From Megasphaera sp. UBA1696 (GTDB lineage: Bacteria > Bacillota > Negativicutes > Veillonellales > Megasphaeraceae): 64,000 nt of DNA. The notes beneath the pieces are model-generated. The model made no database searches and had not been told where the DNA came from. It worked only from the letters and a program-made list of their open reading frames with translations. Below, piece by piece: positions 50,345 to 58,647 of the stretch. The stretch spans positions 14,924 to 78,923 of the forward strand of contig DCJQ01000010.1 of assembly GCA_002319965.1 (NCBI GenBank), read 5' to 3'. Positions within the stretch are counted from its first letter, which is position 1, and the number at the start of each line of letters is the position of its first letter. The position numbers and the translations under genes were made by a program.

Positions 50345-50958
50345 TGCATGAATTTATGTATAATACGATCCGCAGGATCTTCAATGTCGCAACGTACGGC
50401 TTCTTGAACATGGAAGTCATCGGCGAAGAAAATATACCCGAAAAAGGGCCTTTTATCGTAGCCTGTAATCATGCCAGCAACTTTGATCCGCCCCTTTTGG
50501 GAACGGCTATGCGTCATCATCTCATCCACTTCATGGCCAAGGAGGAACTCTTCCGCAATCCGGTCATGGGCTGGTTCCTGCGTTACGTCCATACCTTCCC
50601 GGTCCACCGCGGCCGCATCGACCGCAAGGCGGTTATGGAATCCTTTAAGGTCTTGAAAAATGGTGCGGTTTTGGGGATTTTCCCGGAAGGGAAGCGGACT
50701 CGAGGCGGTTTCGTCGGCCCCTTTCATGAAGGCTTTGCCGGCATCGCCATCAAGGCCAAGGTTCCCGTTTTGCCGGCAGCTATCGTCAATTCGGAATTTC
50801 TGCCGAAAAAGACGGGGCCCGTTCGAGTCATTTTTGGGAAACCGATCATGGCTCCGGCCGGAAAAGCCTCAGATCACGACGTAGTCACGGCCTTTTCCGA
50901 AGAAATTCGCGATTCCATCGTGACTATGCAAAATCAGTATAAAGGGGACGAAAAATGA
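50344..50958 (+). CDS. plsC: 1-acyl-sn-glycerol-3-phosphate acyltransferase
   Basis: Adds the second acyl chain in phosphatidic acid synthesis at the inner membrane. The 204 residues carry the catalytic HX4D motif in CNHASNFDPP near residue 42, the substrate motif VHRGRID and FPEGKRTRGG near residue 118, all in the usual order. It overlaps cmk by one base at the 5' end and ispH-S1 by ATGA at the 3' end, implying coupled translation of the block. plsY lies two genes downstream, so much of the phospholipid entry pathway is clustered here. Confidence 0.93.
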   Translation: MHEFMYNTIRRIFNVATYGFLNMEVIGEENIPEKGPFIVACNHASNFDPPLLGTAMRHHLIHFMAKEELFRNPVMGWFLRYVHTFPVHRGRIDRKAVMESFKVLKNGAVLGIFPEGKRTRGGFVGPFHEGFAGIAIKAKVPVLPAAIVNSEFLPKKTGPVRVIFGKPIMAPAGKASDHDVVTAFSEEIRDSIVTMQNQYKGDEK

Positions 50959-52913
50959 AAGTAACTCTCGCCGCAGCCTGTGGCTTCTGCTATGGTGTCC
51001 GACGAGCCGTTGAACTGGCCGAGCAGGCTGAAAAAGGAACACATACCTTAGGCCCCATCATCCATAATCCGCAAGTTGTCGGGCGTCTCGCCGACCAGGG
51101 CGTGTCGCCGGTAGACTCTTTGGATGAGGTGGAAAAGGGGGCTGTCGTCTTGATCCGGTCGCATGGAGTCGGACCGGACATCTATGAAAAAGCCGATAAA
51201 CAAGAACTAAAAGTCATAGATGCCACGTGTCCGCACGTTAAAAAGGCCCAACAAGACGCCAAAAATATCATCGAAAAAGGTGAAAAGCTTATAATAGTAG
51301 GCGAAAAGGCCCATCCCGAAGTAATTAGTATTTCACAATGGGGGGCAAATCGTGCTATTATAATAGACAGGGAAGAAGAGGCTCAACAAATTCCCTTTTG
51401 CGATTCTATGGGAGTCGTCGTGCAAACGACGTTCTCTCAAGAGCAATTCAAGCGTATCGCCGCTATCCTGCAACAAAAGACTAATCATCTCGATGTGCAT
51501 ATGACCATATGCACGGCGACGCAGCAGCGTCAGCAGGCAGCGATAGAATTGGCAGGTCAGGTGGACGCCATGATCGTCATTGGCGGCAAGAACAGCGCCA
51601 ACACCGGCCGCCTCGCGCAGGTATGCCGTGAACAGGATTGCCCGACATACCACATTGAAACAGCAGCCGAATTGGATACGGACTGGTTCAGTGGTATGAA
51701 TCATATAGGCATTACAGCCGGCGCTTCTACGCCGGATTGGATAATACAGGAGGTTGTTAAGATTATGGAAAATTTGCAAGCTGAAGGCACAGAAGTAATG
51801 AGTGAAGAATTGTTGGACAAGTATGACTATGAAGAAAATCCAAAGAAAGGTGACGTGGTCAAAGGCACGGTTATTTCTGTGAATGATGATGCTGCCTATG
51901 TTTCCATCGGTACGAAAGCGGAAGCAATTCTGCCGAAAAAGGAAATGGCTGTTCCCGCTCCGGAAAAGGCGAGTGACTTTGTCAAAGTCGGCGATGAACT
52001 GACTGTTGAAATTGCCAACAATATCAAAGAAGAAGGAGCTATTGTCGTTTCCCTCGTCAAGATGAAGAAAGTCGAAGACTGGAAAGAAGTTCGCGAAGCT
52101 TTCGAAAATGATCAGCTCGTCGAATGTGTTGGGAAAGAAACGAATAAGGCAGGCCTTGTCGTTTCTATCAAATCCCTCCGCGGATTTATTCCCCTTTCCC
52201 AGGGCGATATCAAATTCGTGAAGTCTTTGGACTACCTCGTCGGTGAAACCTTCCAGGTCAAAGTCATCGACATTGACGAACACAAAAACCGTCTGGTCCT
52301 GTCCCGTAAGGCTGTACTTGAAGCAGAACGCGAAGCAAAACGCGAAGAAGCCCTCAAACACATTGAAGAAGGGGCCGTCATCAAGGGTACTGTCGTTAAG
52401 ATCATGCCCTATGGTGCATTCATCGATCTCGGCGGCGTAGAAGGCCTGCTTCACATTTCTGATATTTCTTGGAAGCGCATCAATGCTGTCGAAGACGTTC
52501 TCCAGGCCGGAGAAGAACTCGAAGTCCTCGTTCAGAAGTTCGATCAGGAACGGAATCGTATTTCCCTCTCCTTGAAGGCACTTCAGAAGAACCCCTGGAT
52601 TGCGGCTATCGAAAAATTTGAAGTCGGCGATATCGTAAAAGGCGAAGTTAAGAAACTCTTGCCGTTTGGCGCTATCTTAGCCATCGATCCGGAACTGCAG
52701 GGCTTGCTCCATATTTCTGAATTAACTGAAAAACGCGGCGTGGCTGTCAAAGACCTGGTCGACATCGGCGATGTCATGAACGTTAAGATCATCGGCATCG
52801 ATACAGATAAGAAGAAGATTTCTCTCAGCGTTCTGGCTATTCAGAAAGATGAAGAAGAACAGGAAGTTCGCGACTACCTCGCTAACCAGGATAACGAAGA
52901 AGAAAACAACTAA
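50955..52913 (+). CDS. ispH: fusion of 4-hydroxy-3-methylbut-2-enyl diphosphate reductase (IspH) with S1 RNA-binding domains
   Basis: A 652-residue natural fusion. Residues 1-280 are IspH, the last enzyme of the non-mevalonate isoprenoid route: AACGFCYGVRRAVE and DATCPHVKKAQ hold two of the three cluster cysteines, TICTATQQRQQA the third, and HNPQVVGRL, RSHGVG, KAHPEV and NSANTGRL are active-site parts. Residues 305-640 contain four S1 domains, with recognisable starts such as GDVVKGTVISVNDDAAYVSIG, GAVIKGTVVKIMPYGAFIDLGG and GDIVKGEVKKLLPFGAILAI, resembling ribosomal protein S1. Such fusions occur in Clostridia and Negativicutes. The frame is continuous, with no frameshift. A terminator follows. 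Confidence 0.96.
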   Translation: MKVTLAAACGFCYGVRRAVELAEQAEKGTHTLGPIIHNPQVVGRLADQGVSPVDSLDEVEKGAVVLIRSHGVGPDIYEKADKQELKVIDATCPHVKKAQQDAKNIIEKGEKLIIVGEKAHPEVISISQWGANRAIIIDREEEAQQIPFCDSMGVVVQTTFSQEQFKRIAAILQQKTNHLDVHMTICTATQQRQQAAIELAGQVDAMIVIGGKNSANTGRLAQVCREQDCPTYHIETAAELDTDWFSGMNHIGITAGASTPDWIIQEVVKIMENLQAEGTEVMSEELLDKYDYEENPKKGDVVKGTVISVNDDAAYVSIGTKAEAILPKKEMAVPAPEKASDFVKVGDELTVEIANNIKEEGAIVVSLVKMKKVEDWKEVREAFENDQLVECVGKETNKAGLVVSIKSLRGFIPLSQGDIKFVKSLDYLVGETFQVKVIDIDEHKNRLVLSRKAVLEAEREAKREEALKHIEEGAVIKGTVVKIMPYGAFIDLGGVEGLLHISDISWKRINAVEDVLQAGEELEVLVQKFDQERNRISLSLKALQKNPWIAAIEKFEVGDIVKGEVKKLLPFGAILAIDPELQGLLHISELTEKRGVAVKDLVDIGDVMNVKIIGIDTDKKKISLSVLAIQKDEEEQEVRDYLANQDNEEENN

Positions 52914-52921
52914 GGCTTTGT

Positions 52922-52960
52922 AAAAAGAGGATAGCCGGGCTGTACCGGTTATCCTTTTTT
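52922..52960 (+). terminator. rho-independent terminator after ispH-S1
   Basis: Ten-base-pair stem GGATAGCCGG / CCGGTTATCC (one G-T pair) with a GCTGTA loop, A run on the left and six Ts on the right. Confidence 0.9.
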
Positions 52961-52982
52961 CGTTTATAGAAAGGATAATGCC

Positions 52983-54314
52983 ATGTATAAACCCTTAGTC
53001 GCCGTCGTCGGTCGGCCGAATGTCGGCAAATCGACGCTGTTTAACGCAATTGTCAAGAAACGAATTTCCATCGTTGAAGATATTCCCGGCGTTACGCGCG
53101 ACAGAATTTACTTTGATGCCGAATGGCTCGGTCGGGAATTTACCATGATCGATACGGGGGGCATTGAATTCGTTGATTCGAATGACCACATCTTTACCAG
53201 TATGCGCTACCAGGCGGAACTGGCCATTCGCGAAGCCGACGTCATCTTGTACGTCGTCGACGGGAAAGTCGGGATTCAGCCGCAGGACGAAGAAATTGCC
53301 CATATCCTGCGTTCCTGCGGGAAACCGGTCATCTTGGTCGTCAACAAAATCGACAGCGTTGAACAGGAAATGAACATTTATGAATTTTATAATCTCGGCT
53401 TAGGCGACCCCATCGGGATTTCGGCCGTCAACTTGATGAATCTCGGCGACCTCCTCGATGAAGTCCTGAAGAACATCAAAGAAGTACCGGCCCTTGAAGA
53501 AGATGACGATACGATTCACATCTCCCTCGTCGGCCGTCCGAACGTCGGCAAATCGTCCCTTACCAATGCCCTTTTAGGACAGGATCGGGTCATCGTCAGC
53601 AACGTGCCCGGCACGACCCGTGACTCTATCGATACACACTGGTCTTATGAAGGAACGGATTTCGTCCTCATCGATACGGCCGGCATGCGCCGCAAGGCCA
53701 AAATCGACATGCCTGTCGAACGGTACAGTGTCGTCAGGGCTCTGCGGGCCGTCGACCGGTCGGACATCGCCGTCTTGGTCATCGATGCGACGGAAGGCGT
53801 CACCGAACAGGATACGAAGATCGCAGGCTATGTTCACGAAGCGGGTAAGGGCTGCATCATCGTCGTCAACAAGTGGGACCTCGTTGAAAAGGACAGCAAG
53901 ACGAGCCATAAGTTTGAAGAAGATATCCGTCGGGAACTGGCCTTCCTCCAATATGCACCCATCCTCTTTGCGTCGGCCCTTACCAAGCAGCGTATCAACC
54001 GCCTGGCCGATATGGTCAAATTCGTATCGGAACAGCAGCATATGCGCGTATCGACGAGCGTCTTAAACGAACTCATCGAAGATGCCCAGCTTACCAATCC
54101 GCCGCCGGCTAAAGGCGGAAGACTGCTGAAAATCTATTACATGACCCAGGCTTCGGTCCAGCCGCCGACCTTTATCTTGTTCGTCAATGAGCCACAGCTC
54201 ATGCATTTTTCGTATCTGCGCTTTTTGGAAAACCGACTGCGCGAAACCTTTGGTTTTGAAGGCACTCCCATCCGGCTTATCCTGCGTGGTAAGAAGGATG
54301 GTGACCGCTTATGA
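52983..54314 (+). CDS. der: ribosome biogenesis GTPase Der (EngA)
   Basis: A tandem GTPase needed for 50S ribosome assembly. The 443 residues contain two G domains with P-loops GRPNVGKSTLFN (residue 10) and GRPNVGKSSLTN (residue 184), DTGG and DTAG switch 2 motifs, VNKID and VNKWD specificity motifs, and a C-terminal KH-like domain. The start ATG follows AAAGGA. It overlaps plsY by ATGA. Confidence 0.97.
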   Translation: MYKPLVAVVGRPNVGKSTLFNAIVKKRISIVEDIPGVTRDRIYFDAEWLGREFTMIDTGGIEFVDSNDHIFTSMRYQAELAIREADVILYVVDGKVGIQPQDEEIAHILRSCGKPVILVVNKIDSVEQEMNIYEFYNLGLGDPIGISAVNLMNLGDLLDEVLKNIKEVPALEEDDDTIHISLVGRPNVGKSSLTNALLGQDRVIVSNVPGTTRDSIDTHWSYEGTDFVLIDTAGMRRKAKIDMPVERYSVVRALRAVDRSDIAVLVIDATEGVTEQDTKIAGYVHEAGKGCIIVVNKWDLVEKDSKTSHKFEEDIRRELAFLQYAPILFASALTKQRINRLADMVKFVSEQQHMRVSTSVLNELIEDAQLTNPPPAKGGRLLKIYYMTQASVQPPTFILFVNEPQLMHFSYLRFLENRLRETFGFEGTPIRLILRGKKDGDRL

Positions 54315-54934
54315 TGACCGGTATCCTCTTCTTGGTTCTGGCCTATCTCGCAGGCTCCATTCCGAGCGGCCTTATCATCGGCAAGGTCCTGTATCAGACC
54401 GATCCTCGTGAGTATGGCAGCCATAATACGGGGGCGACCAACGCCTACCGCGTCTTTGGCGCCGTCGGCGGCCTTTTGGTCCTCCTCTGTGACGTCGCCA
54501 AGGGCATGCTCGGTGTCTACCTGGGGCAGCTTGCTTCCCAGGCCGGCATCGGCACGCCGGCAGATCAGATTTATCTCATGATTGCCGGCGGATTGCTTTC
54601 TATCATCGGCCATTCATGCTCTATTTTTCTGAAATTCAAAGGCGGTAAAGGCGTTGCCACAGGCCTTGGCATCATTTTGTTCCTGGCTCCTTGGGAAACG
54701 CTCATCGTCTTTGCCGTCTGGGTCGTCATCGTCGCCATTACGCGCATCGTCTCCCTCGGCTCCATCGTAGCCGCTGTTTTGGTGCCGATTCTGATGTACG
54801 TCTTTGGCGAGCCGCTGCCGCTGACGATTTTCGGTCTCCTGGCGGCCATTCTCGTCGTCGTCCGTCATAAGGATAATATTATCCGCTTGATACAGGGGCG
54901 GGAACTGAAGGTCGAACGAATTCAGAAAAAATAG
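54311..54934 (+). CDS. plsY: glycerol-3-phosphate acyltransferase PlsY
   Basis: Acylates glycerol 3-phosphate from acyl phosphate in the inner membrane, the first step of phospholipid synthesis. The 207 residues have the family motifs LAGSIPSGLIIGK, GSHNTGATNAYRVFG and KGGKGVATGLG, with about five transmembrane segments. Start ATG at 54311 or 54314, overlapping the der stop. An rsmD promoter follows. Confidence 0.95.
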   Translation: MMTGILFLVLAYLAGSIPSGLIIGKVLYQTDPREYGSHNTGATNAYRVFGAVGGLLVLLCDVAKGMLGVYLGQLASQAGIGTPADQIYLMIAGGLLSIIGHSCSIFLKFKGGKGVATGLGIILFLAPWETLIVFAVWVVIVAITRIVSLGSIVAAVLVPILMYVFGEPLPLTIFGLLAAILVVVRHKDNIIRLIQGRELKVERIQKK

Positions 54935-54935
54935 A

Positions 54936-54963
54936 TTGATATGTACTAAAAAACGTGTATAAT
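54936..54963 (+). promoter_or_regulatory. sigma-70-type promoter for rsmD-coaD
   Basis: TTGATA (54936-54941), a 16-bp spacer and a perfect TATAAT (54958-54963), 26 bases before the rsmD start. Confidence 0.75.
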
Positions 54964-54988
54964 TGATTATGTACGAGCAGGTGATCTT

Positions 54989-55546
54989 ATGAGAATCATA
55001 TCGGGTAGTGCCAGAGGGCGAATTTTGAAGTCGCCGAAAGGAATGCTGACCCGGCCGACCTTAGACCGCACGCGGGAAAGTCTTTTTAATATGCTTGAAA
55101 GCAGAGGCAGTCTGGCCGGGGCAAGGGTTCTCGATATCTTTGCGGGTACAGGTGCCTTGGGATTAGAAGCTTTGAGCCGCGGTGCCGATTCTGCCGTCTT
55201 CATCGACCATTATACGCAGGCCCTCATTCGCCAGAATGCATCGCTCTGCGGATTTGATGAACGGTCTGAAGTTCTGCGTCTCCCGTCGGCAAAAGCTTTG
55301 GCACGGCTGAAAGGGCGGCAGTTTGATTATATCTTTGCCGACCCGCCGTATAACAAAAATTTGGTGAACGATACAATTGTTTTGATAGGTCAATACGATT
55401 TGTTGGCTCCTGGTGGATTGATTCTGATGGAATACAGCCGGAATGAAGGCATAACGGAGAACACATTGTATGAGGTCATCAGAGAAAAATCCTATGGAAA
55501 TGACACGCGGATTGCTTTTATCCGTCATCGCCGGGAAGGAGTTTAA
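54989..55546 (+). CDS. rsmD: 16S rRNA (guanine(966)-N2)-methyltransferase RsmD
   Basis: Methylates G966 of 16S rRNA. The 185 residues show IISGSARGRILKSP at the N terminus, TRPTLDRTRESLFNML, the SAM-binding segment VLDIFAGTGALGLEALSRGA and the catalytic motif FADPPYN near residue 114. coaD follows by 5 bp, a conserved pairing. Confidence 0.95.
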   Translation: MRIISGSARGRILKSPKGMLTRPTLDRTRESLFNMLESRGSLAGARVLDIFAGTGALGLEALSRGADSAVFIDHYTQALIRQNASLCGFDERSEVLRLPSAKALARLKGRQFDYIFADPPYNKNLVNDTIVLIGQYDLLAPGGLILMEYSRNEGITENTLYEVIREKSYGNDTRIAFIRHRREGV

Positions 55547-55551
55547 AAGAA

Positions 55552-56043
55552 GTGCGAATCGGTATTTGTCCAGGCAGTTTTGATCCTGTTACCAATGGAC
55601 ACATTGATATTTTTGAACGAGGGAGCAAACTAGTCGATAAACTTATCGTCGCTGTTTTTGAAAATCCCGTAAAGAAGCCGTTGTTTACGATGGCCGAACG
55701 AGAAGAGATGCTGAGAGAAACGACGCAGCATATTCCCAATATTGAGGTCGTCAGCTTTCACGGCCTTCTCAATGAATACGCTATCGACCACGGTGCGACC
55801 GTCATTATTCGCGGCCTTCGGGCCCTGAGCGATTTTGAGTATGAATTCCAAAGGGCCTTGCTCATGAAAAAAGTGGAGCCCCGCATCGAAACGGTATTCA
55901 TCATGACGAGTACCCAGTATTCATATATCAGCTCGACGGGCATCCGCGAACTGGCCTGCTTTGGCGGCAAGCTCGATGATATGGTTCCCGATTACGTTGA
56001 AAAGAAACTAAAAGTGAAGTTTGCAGACAAGTACAATGCTTAG
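55552..56043 (+). CDS. coaD: phosphopantetheine adenylyltransferase
   Basis: Fourth step of coenzyme A synthesis: adenylates 4'-phosphopantetheine. The 163 residues contain the nucleotidyltransferase motif CPGSFDPVTNGHIDIF at residues 6-21 and the C-terminal STQYSYISSTGIREL. The start is GTG at 55552, preceded by AAAAGAAG. The downstream coiled-coil gene begins 13 bp later. Confidence 0.96.
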   Translation: MRIGICPGSFDPVTNGHIDIFERGSKLVDKLIVAVFENPVKKPLFTMAEREEMLRETTQHIPNIEVVSFHGLLNEYAIDHGATVIIRGLRALSDFEYEFQRALLMKKVEPRIETVFIMTSTQYSYISSTGIRELACFGGKLDDMVPDYVEKKLKVKFADKYNA

Positions 56044-56056
56044 GAGTGGAGACTAC

Positions 56057-56530
56057 ATGAATTCGGATAAACTGTTAGAAGATTTGGAAAGCTTAGTAAT
56101 GAACGCTTCAAAAGTTCCCTTTACTAACAAAAAAATGGTAGAAGAAGAAGAAATCCTTCAGATCATCGACGATTTGAAAGAATCCATGCCGGCTGAATTG
56201 GAACAATCCAAAAAGATATTGGCCGAAAGAGACAAGGTCATTGCCGATGCCCAGCATCACGCTGACGGTATGGTAGCTCAGGCGAAAGATTACATCGCTA
56301 AATTGACCGAAGAAAGTGAACTGGTACGGCAGGCTCAGGAACGTGCCAACCAGGTTATCCAGACTGCCAATGACTCGTCGGAACAGCTGAAAAATAGCTC
56401 CATCACCTATGCCGGCGACGTCCTCAAATACGTTGAATCGACATTGGAAAAGACCTTATCCAGCATTCAGCAGAATCGCGAAAGCCTGCTGAAGAACAAT
56501 GGACATCAGGATACGCCGGATCAGCAGTAA
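56057..56530 (+). CDS. coiled-coil protein of unknown function downstream of coaD
   Basis: A 157-residue soluble protein, almost wholly helical, rich in E, K, Q and S, similar in texture to ATP synthase subunit B/E-type stalks (LAERDKVIADAQHHADGMVAQAKDYIAKL). No membrane segment and no catalytic motif are visible. Small coiled-coil genes in this place after coaD are common in Firmicutes, with no established role. The start at 56057 has GGAGTGGA upstream; an earlier in-frame ATG at 56021 lies within coaD. Confidence 0.75.
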   Translation: MNSDKLLEDLESLVMNASKVPFTNKKMVEEEEILQIIDDLKESMPAELEQSKKILAERDKVIADAQHHADGMVAQAKDYIAKLTEESELVRQAQERANQVIQTANDSSEQLKNSSITYAGDVLKYVESTLEKTLSSIQQNRESLLKNNGHQDTPDQQ

Positions 56531-56542
56531 TGATGGCTTATG

Positions 56543-56577
56543 AGGTCCTGTCGCTCGTGCGGCAGGGCCTTTTTTTC
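56543..56577 (+). terminator. rho-independent terminator
   Basis: Twelve-base-pair stem AGGTCCTGTCGC / GCGGCAGGGCCT (two G-T pairs) with a TCGT loop and seven Ts. Confidence 0.92.
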
Positions 56578-56599
56578 CATGTTGATGACAGGAGGTACT

Positions 56600-57409
56600 A
56601 TGAACGAAATTGTATCCCGCGATAACCAGTGGGTGAAGATGGCCTGCTCTTTGAAGCAGAAAAAGGGCCGTCAAGCCCATCAGCGCGTCTTTGTCGAAGG
56701 CCTGCGGGTCATCGGTGATGCCGCTGCCATGGGGATTCCCGATGCCATTTGCTTTGTGTCGCCTAAGGGACGAGACCTTTCAGGCTTTGACGAAGTCTAT
56801 GCCAGAGGCCTTGAATTAGGCTGGACTTTTTATGCCGTCACCGACAGCGTCTACGATAAATTGAAGGATACCAAGACGCCTCAAGGACTGGCTGCCATGC
56901 TGCCCTTTTTTGCCTATACCTTTGACGCATTGCCGGCTATTGCTCCGGAAAAGGCCGTCCTCTATCTGCGTTCCGTCCAGGATCCCGGCAATTTAGGGAC
57001 TATCCTTAGGACGGCGGCAGCGGCCAATGTCGGTGCTGTCCTCCTCAGTGAAGGCTGTGTCGACGTCTATAACGATAAGACGGTCCGCAGCGCCATGGGG
57101 GCGATTTTTAAAGTACCCGTCGTACAGGATGTAACCGATGAACAGCTCGACCAATTCTGCAGCGATGAGGACCGGAACATCTACGGAACGGCCGCCGAAG
57201 GGACCGTGTCGTATGTCGAAGCCGATTACGATCGACCGGTTATTTTGGCGTTTGGCAACGAAGGAAATGGCTTGCCCGATGAATTTTTGGAATGCTGTGA
57301 CGACGTACTGACCATTCCCATGCGGCCTGATACGGAATCACTTAACTTATCTATGGCCGTCGGCATCGTCCTGTATAAGGCCTGGGAAAAAAATGGTTTT
57401 CACGTATAG
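56600..57409 (+). CDS. TrmH/SpoU-family RNA 2'-O-methyltransferase
   Basis: A 269-residue SPOUT methyltransferase acting on rRNA or tRNA. The N-terminal substrate-binding domain (KMACSLKQKKGRQAHQRVFVEGLRV) is followed by the SPOUT motifs: motif 1 YLRSVQDPGNLGTILRTAAA with the conserved N and R, motif 2 ILAFGNEGNGLPDEFLE, and motif 3 TIPMRPDTESLNLSMAVGIVLY. The target nucleotide cannot be told. The start ATG at 56600 follows AGGAGG; an upstream in-frame ATG at 56540 lies in the terminator. Confidence 0.9.
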   Translation: MNEIVSRDNQWVKMACSLKQKKGRQAHQRVFVEGLRVIGDAAAMGIPDAICFVSPKGRDLSGFDEVYARGLELGWTFYAVTDSVYDKLKDTKTPQGLAAMLPFFAYTFDALPAIAPEKAVLYLRSVQDPGNLGTILRTAAAANVGAVLLSEGCVDVYNDKTVRSAMGAIFKVPVVQDVTDEQLDQFCSDEDRNIYGTAAEGTVSYVEADYDRPVILAFGNEGNGLPDEFLECCDDVLTIPMRPDTESLNLSMAVGIVLYKAWEKNGFHV

Positions 57410-57424
57410 TCTGGAGGCGTAATA

Positions 57425-58102
57425 ATGGAAGAAAATAAGGACACCCTTGATCTCGGTTTTGCAAAGCTCGATTTACAGCGTCAAGAGCGATGCGGCTTTC
57501 CGGAAGTCGTCTATTGTGCGGGAAAGACGACGGACCAGTCCGTGCGGATTTTAGAAATTTTGATGGAAAAATATGACAACGTCATCGGCACGAGGGCTTC
57601 GAAAGATATTTTTGACATCTTATCGGCTAAATTCCCGGCTGTCCAATACGATGAGTTGGCCAAGATGGTCTATCAGCACAAGGATAAGACCCTCATCAAC
57701 GGCGACCGCCTCATTTCGGTCATTACGGCCGGAACCAGCGATATCCCCGTCGCGGAAGAAGCGGCCCTTACGGCAGAAATCATGGGCAATCAAGTTGAAC
57801 GAATTTACGATGTCGGTGTTGCCGGCATCCACCGCTTGCTGGCGCGGGTCGACGATATCCGAAAAGCCAACGTCAACATCGTCGTTGCCGGTATGGAAGG
57901 GGCCTTGGCCAGCGTCGTCGGCGGCCTGGTAGACAAACCGGTTATCGCCGTACCGACCAGTATCGGATACGGTGCCAATTTCCATGGCCTTTCGGCCCTT
58001 CTGGCTATGCTCAACAGTTGTGCTGCCGGAATATCCGTCGTTAACATCGACAATGGCTTCGGCGCCGGCAGACTGGCCGATACGATGAACAGTCTGAGGT
58101 GA
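57425..58102 (+). CDS. larB: nickel pincer cofactor biosynthesis protein LarB
   Basis: Carboxylates and hydrolyses nicotinic acid adenine dinucleotide as the first step of making the nickel-pincer nucleotide cofactor of lactate racemase. The 225 residues include the LarB N terminus LDLGFAKLDLQRQERCGFPEVVYCAGKT and the PurE-like core VITAGTSDIPVAEEAALTAEIMG, VVAGMEGALASVVGGLV and VPTSIGYGANFHGLSALLAMLNSC. larC2 follows by 4 bp. This fits an organism that interconverts lactate stereoisomers. LarA and LarE genes are not in the window. Confidence 0.93.
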   Translation: MEENKDTLDLGFAKLDLQRQERCGFPEVVYCAGKTTDQSVRILEILMEKYDNVIGTRASKDIFDILSAKFPAVQYDELAKMVYQHKDKTLINGDRLISVITAGTSDIPVAEEAALTAEIMGNQVERIYDVGVAGIHRLLARVDDIRKANVNIVVAGMEGALASVVGGLVDKPVIAVPTSIGYGANFHGLSALLAMLNSCAAGISVVNIDNGFGAGRLADTMNSLR

Positions 58103-58106
58103 GCCG

Positions 58107-58553
58107 ATGGAAACCTTATGGCAATTGGAAGCCAATATCGATGATATGAATCCTCAGAATATGGAATACGTCTTTTCGCAGATTCTCGACAAGGGGGCGA
58201 ATGACGTCTGGGCTATGCCGATGATGATGAAAAAAGGGCGGATGGCGTCGATGCTCTGCGTCCTTTGTCGAAAAGAAATCCTCGACGATATGATTGAAAC
58301 GATCGTTAAAGAGACGACGTCCATCGGCGTTCGCTTCTTTCCCGTGAGCCGCATGGCCTGCGACCGGGTCATCACGACGGTTTGTATTGACGGCAGGGAC
58401 CTTCACTGTAAAATCTGCCGTTACGGCGGACAGATCGTCAACATTTCTGCTGAATACGACGACTGCCGAGCGGCGGCAGACGCGACGGGCATCCCGCTGA
58501 AAGACTGGCAGCGCAAGGTGAAGGAAGCGGCATACCGCCAATTTGCCGAATAG
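58107..58553 (+). CDS. larC2: LarC-family nickel insertion protein, C-terminal (LarC2) part only
   Basis: A 148-residue protein matching only the C-terminal domain of LarC, the CTP-dependent cyclometallase that inserts nickel into the pincer cofactor: LEANIDDMNPQNMEYVFSQIL, VWAMPMMMKKGRMASML, IVKETTSIGVRFFPVSRM. In full-length LarC about 270 residues (LarC1) precede this. Here it starts 4 bp after larB, so LarC1 is absent from this locus; no remnant of it is readable in another frame. It may be encoded elsewhere, as in species with separate larC1 and larC2. Confidence 0.88.
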   Translation: METLWQLEANIDDMNPQNMEYVFSQILDKGANDVWAMPMMMKKGRMASMLCVLCRKEILDDMIETIVKETTSIGVRFFPVSRMACDRVITTVCIDGRDLHCKICRYGGQIVNISAEYDDCRAAADATGIPLKDWQRKVKEAAYRQFAE

Positions 58554-58567
58554 TCCCGGAGAGGATA

Positions 58568-58596
58568 TTGTCAAAATACGATTGTCCGTGTATAAT
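58568..58596 (+). promoter_or_regulatory. sigma-70-type promoter of the hpnK-nudC operon
   Basis: TTGTCA (58568-58573), a 17-bp spacer and a perfect TATAAT (58591-58596). It serves the six-gene run that ends at the terminator after nudC. Confidence 0.82.
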
Positions 58597-58647
58597 AGTC
58601 ATTAAGCCGATGTACAGTGCATCCTGAAAGGACAGGGAGCGTAAAAG

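Noticed and set aside
51333..52454. Minus-strand open frame of 373 codons inside ispH-S1
   Set aside because: The plus strand encodes a clearly conserved protein through this whole stretch; the opposite frame is rich in F, H and D with no recognisable domain.
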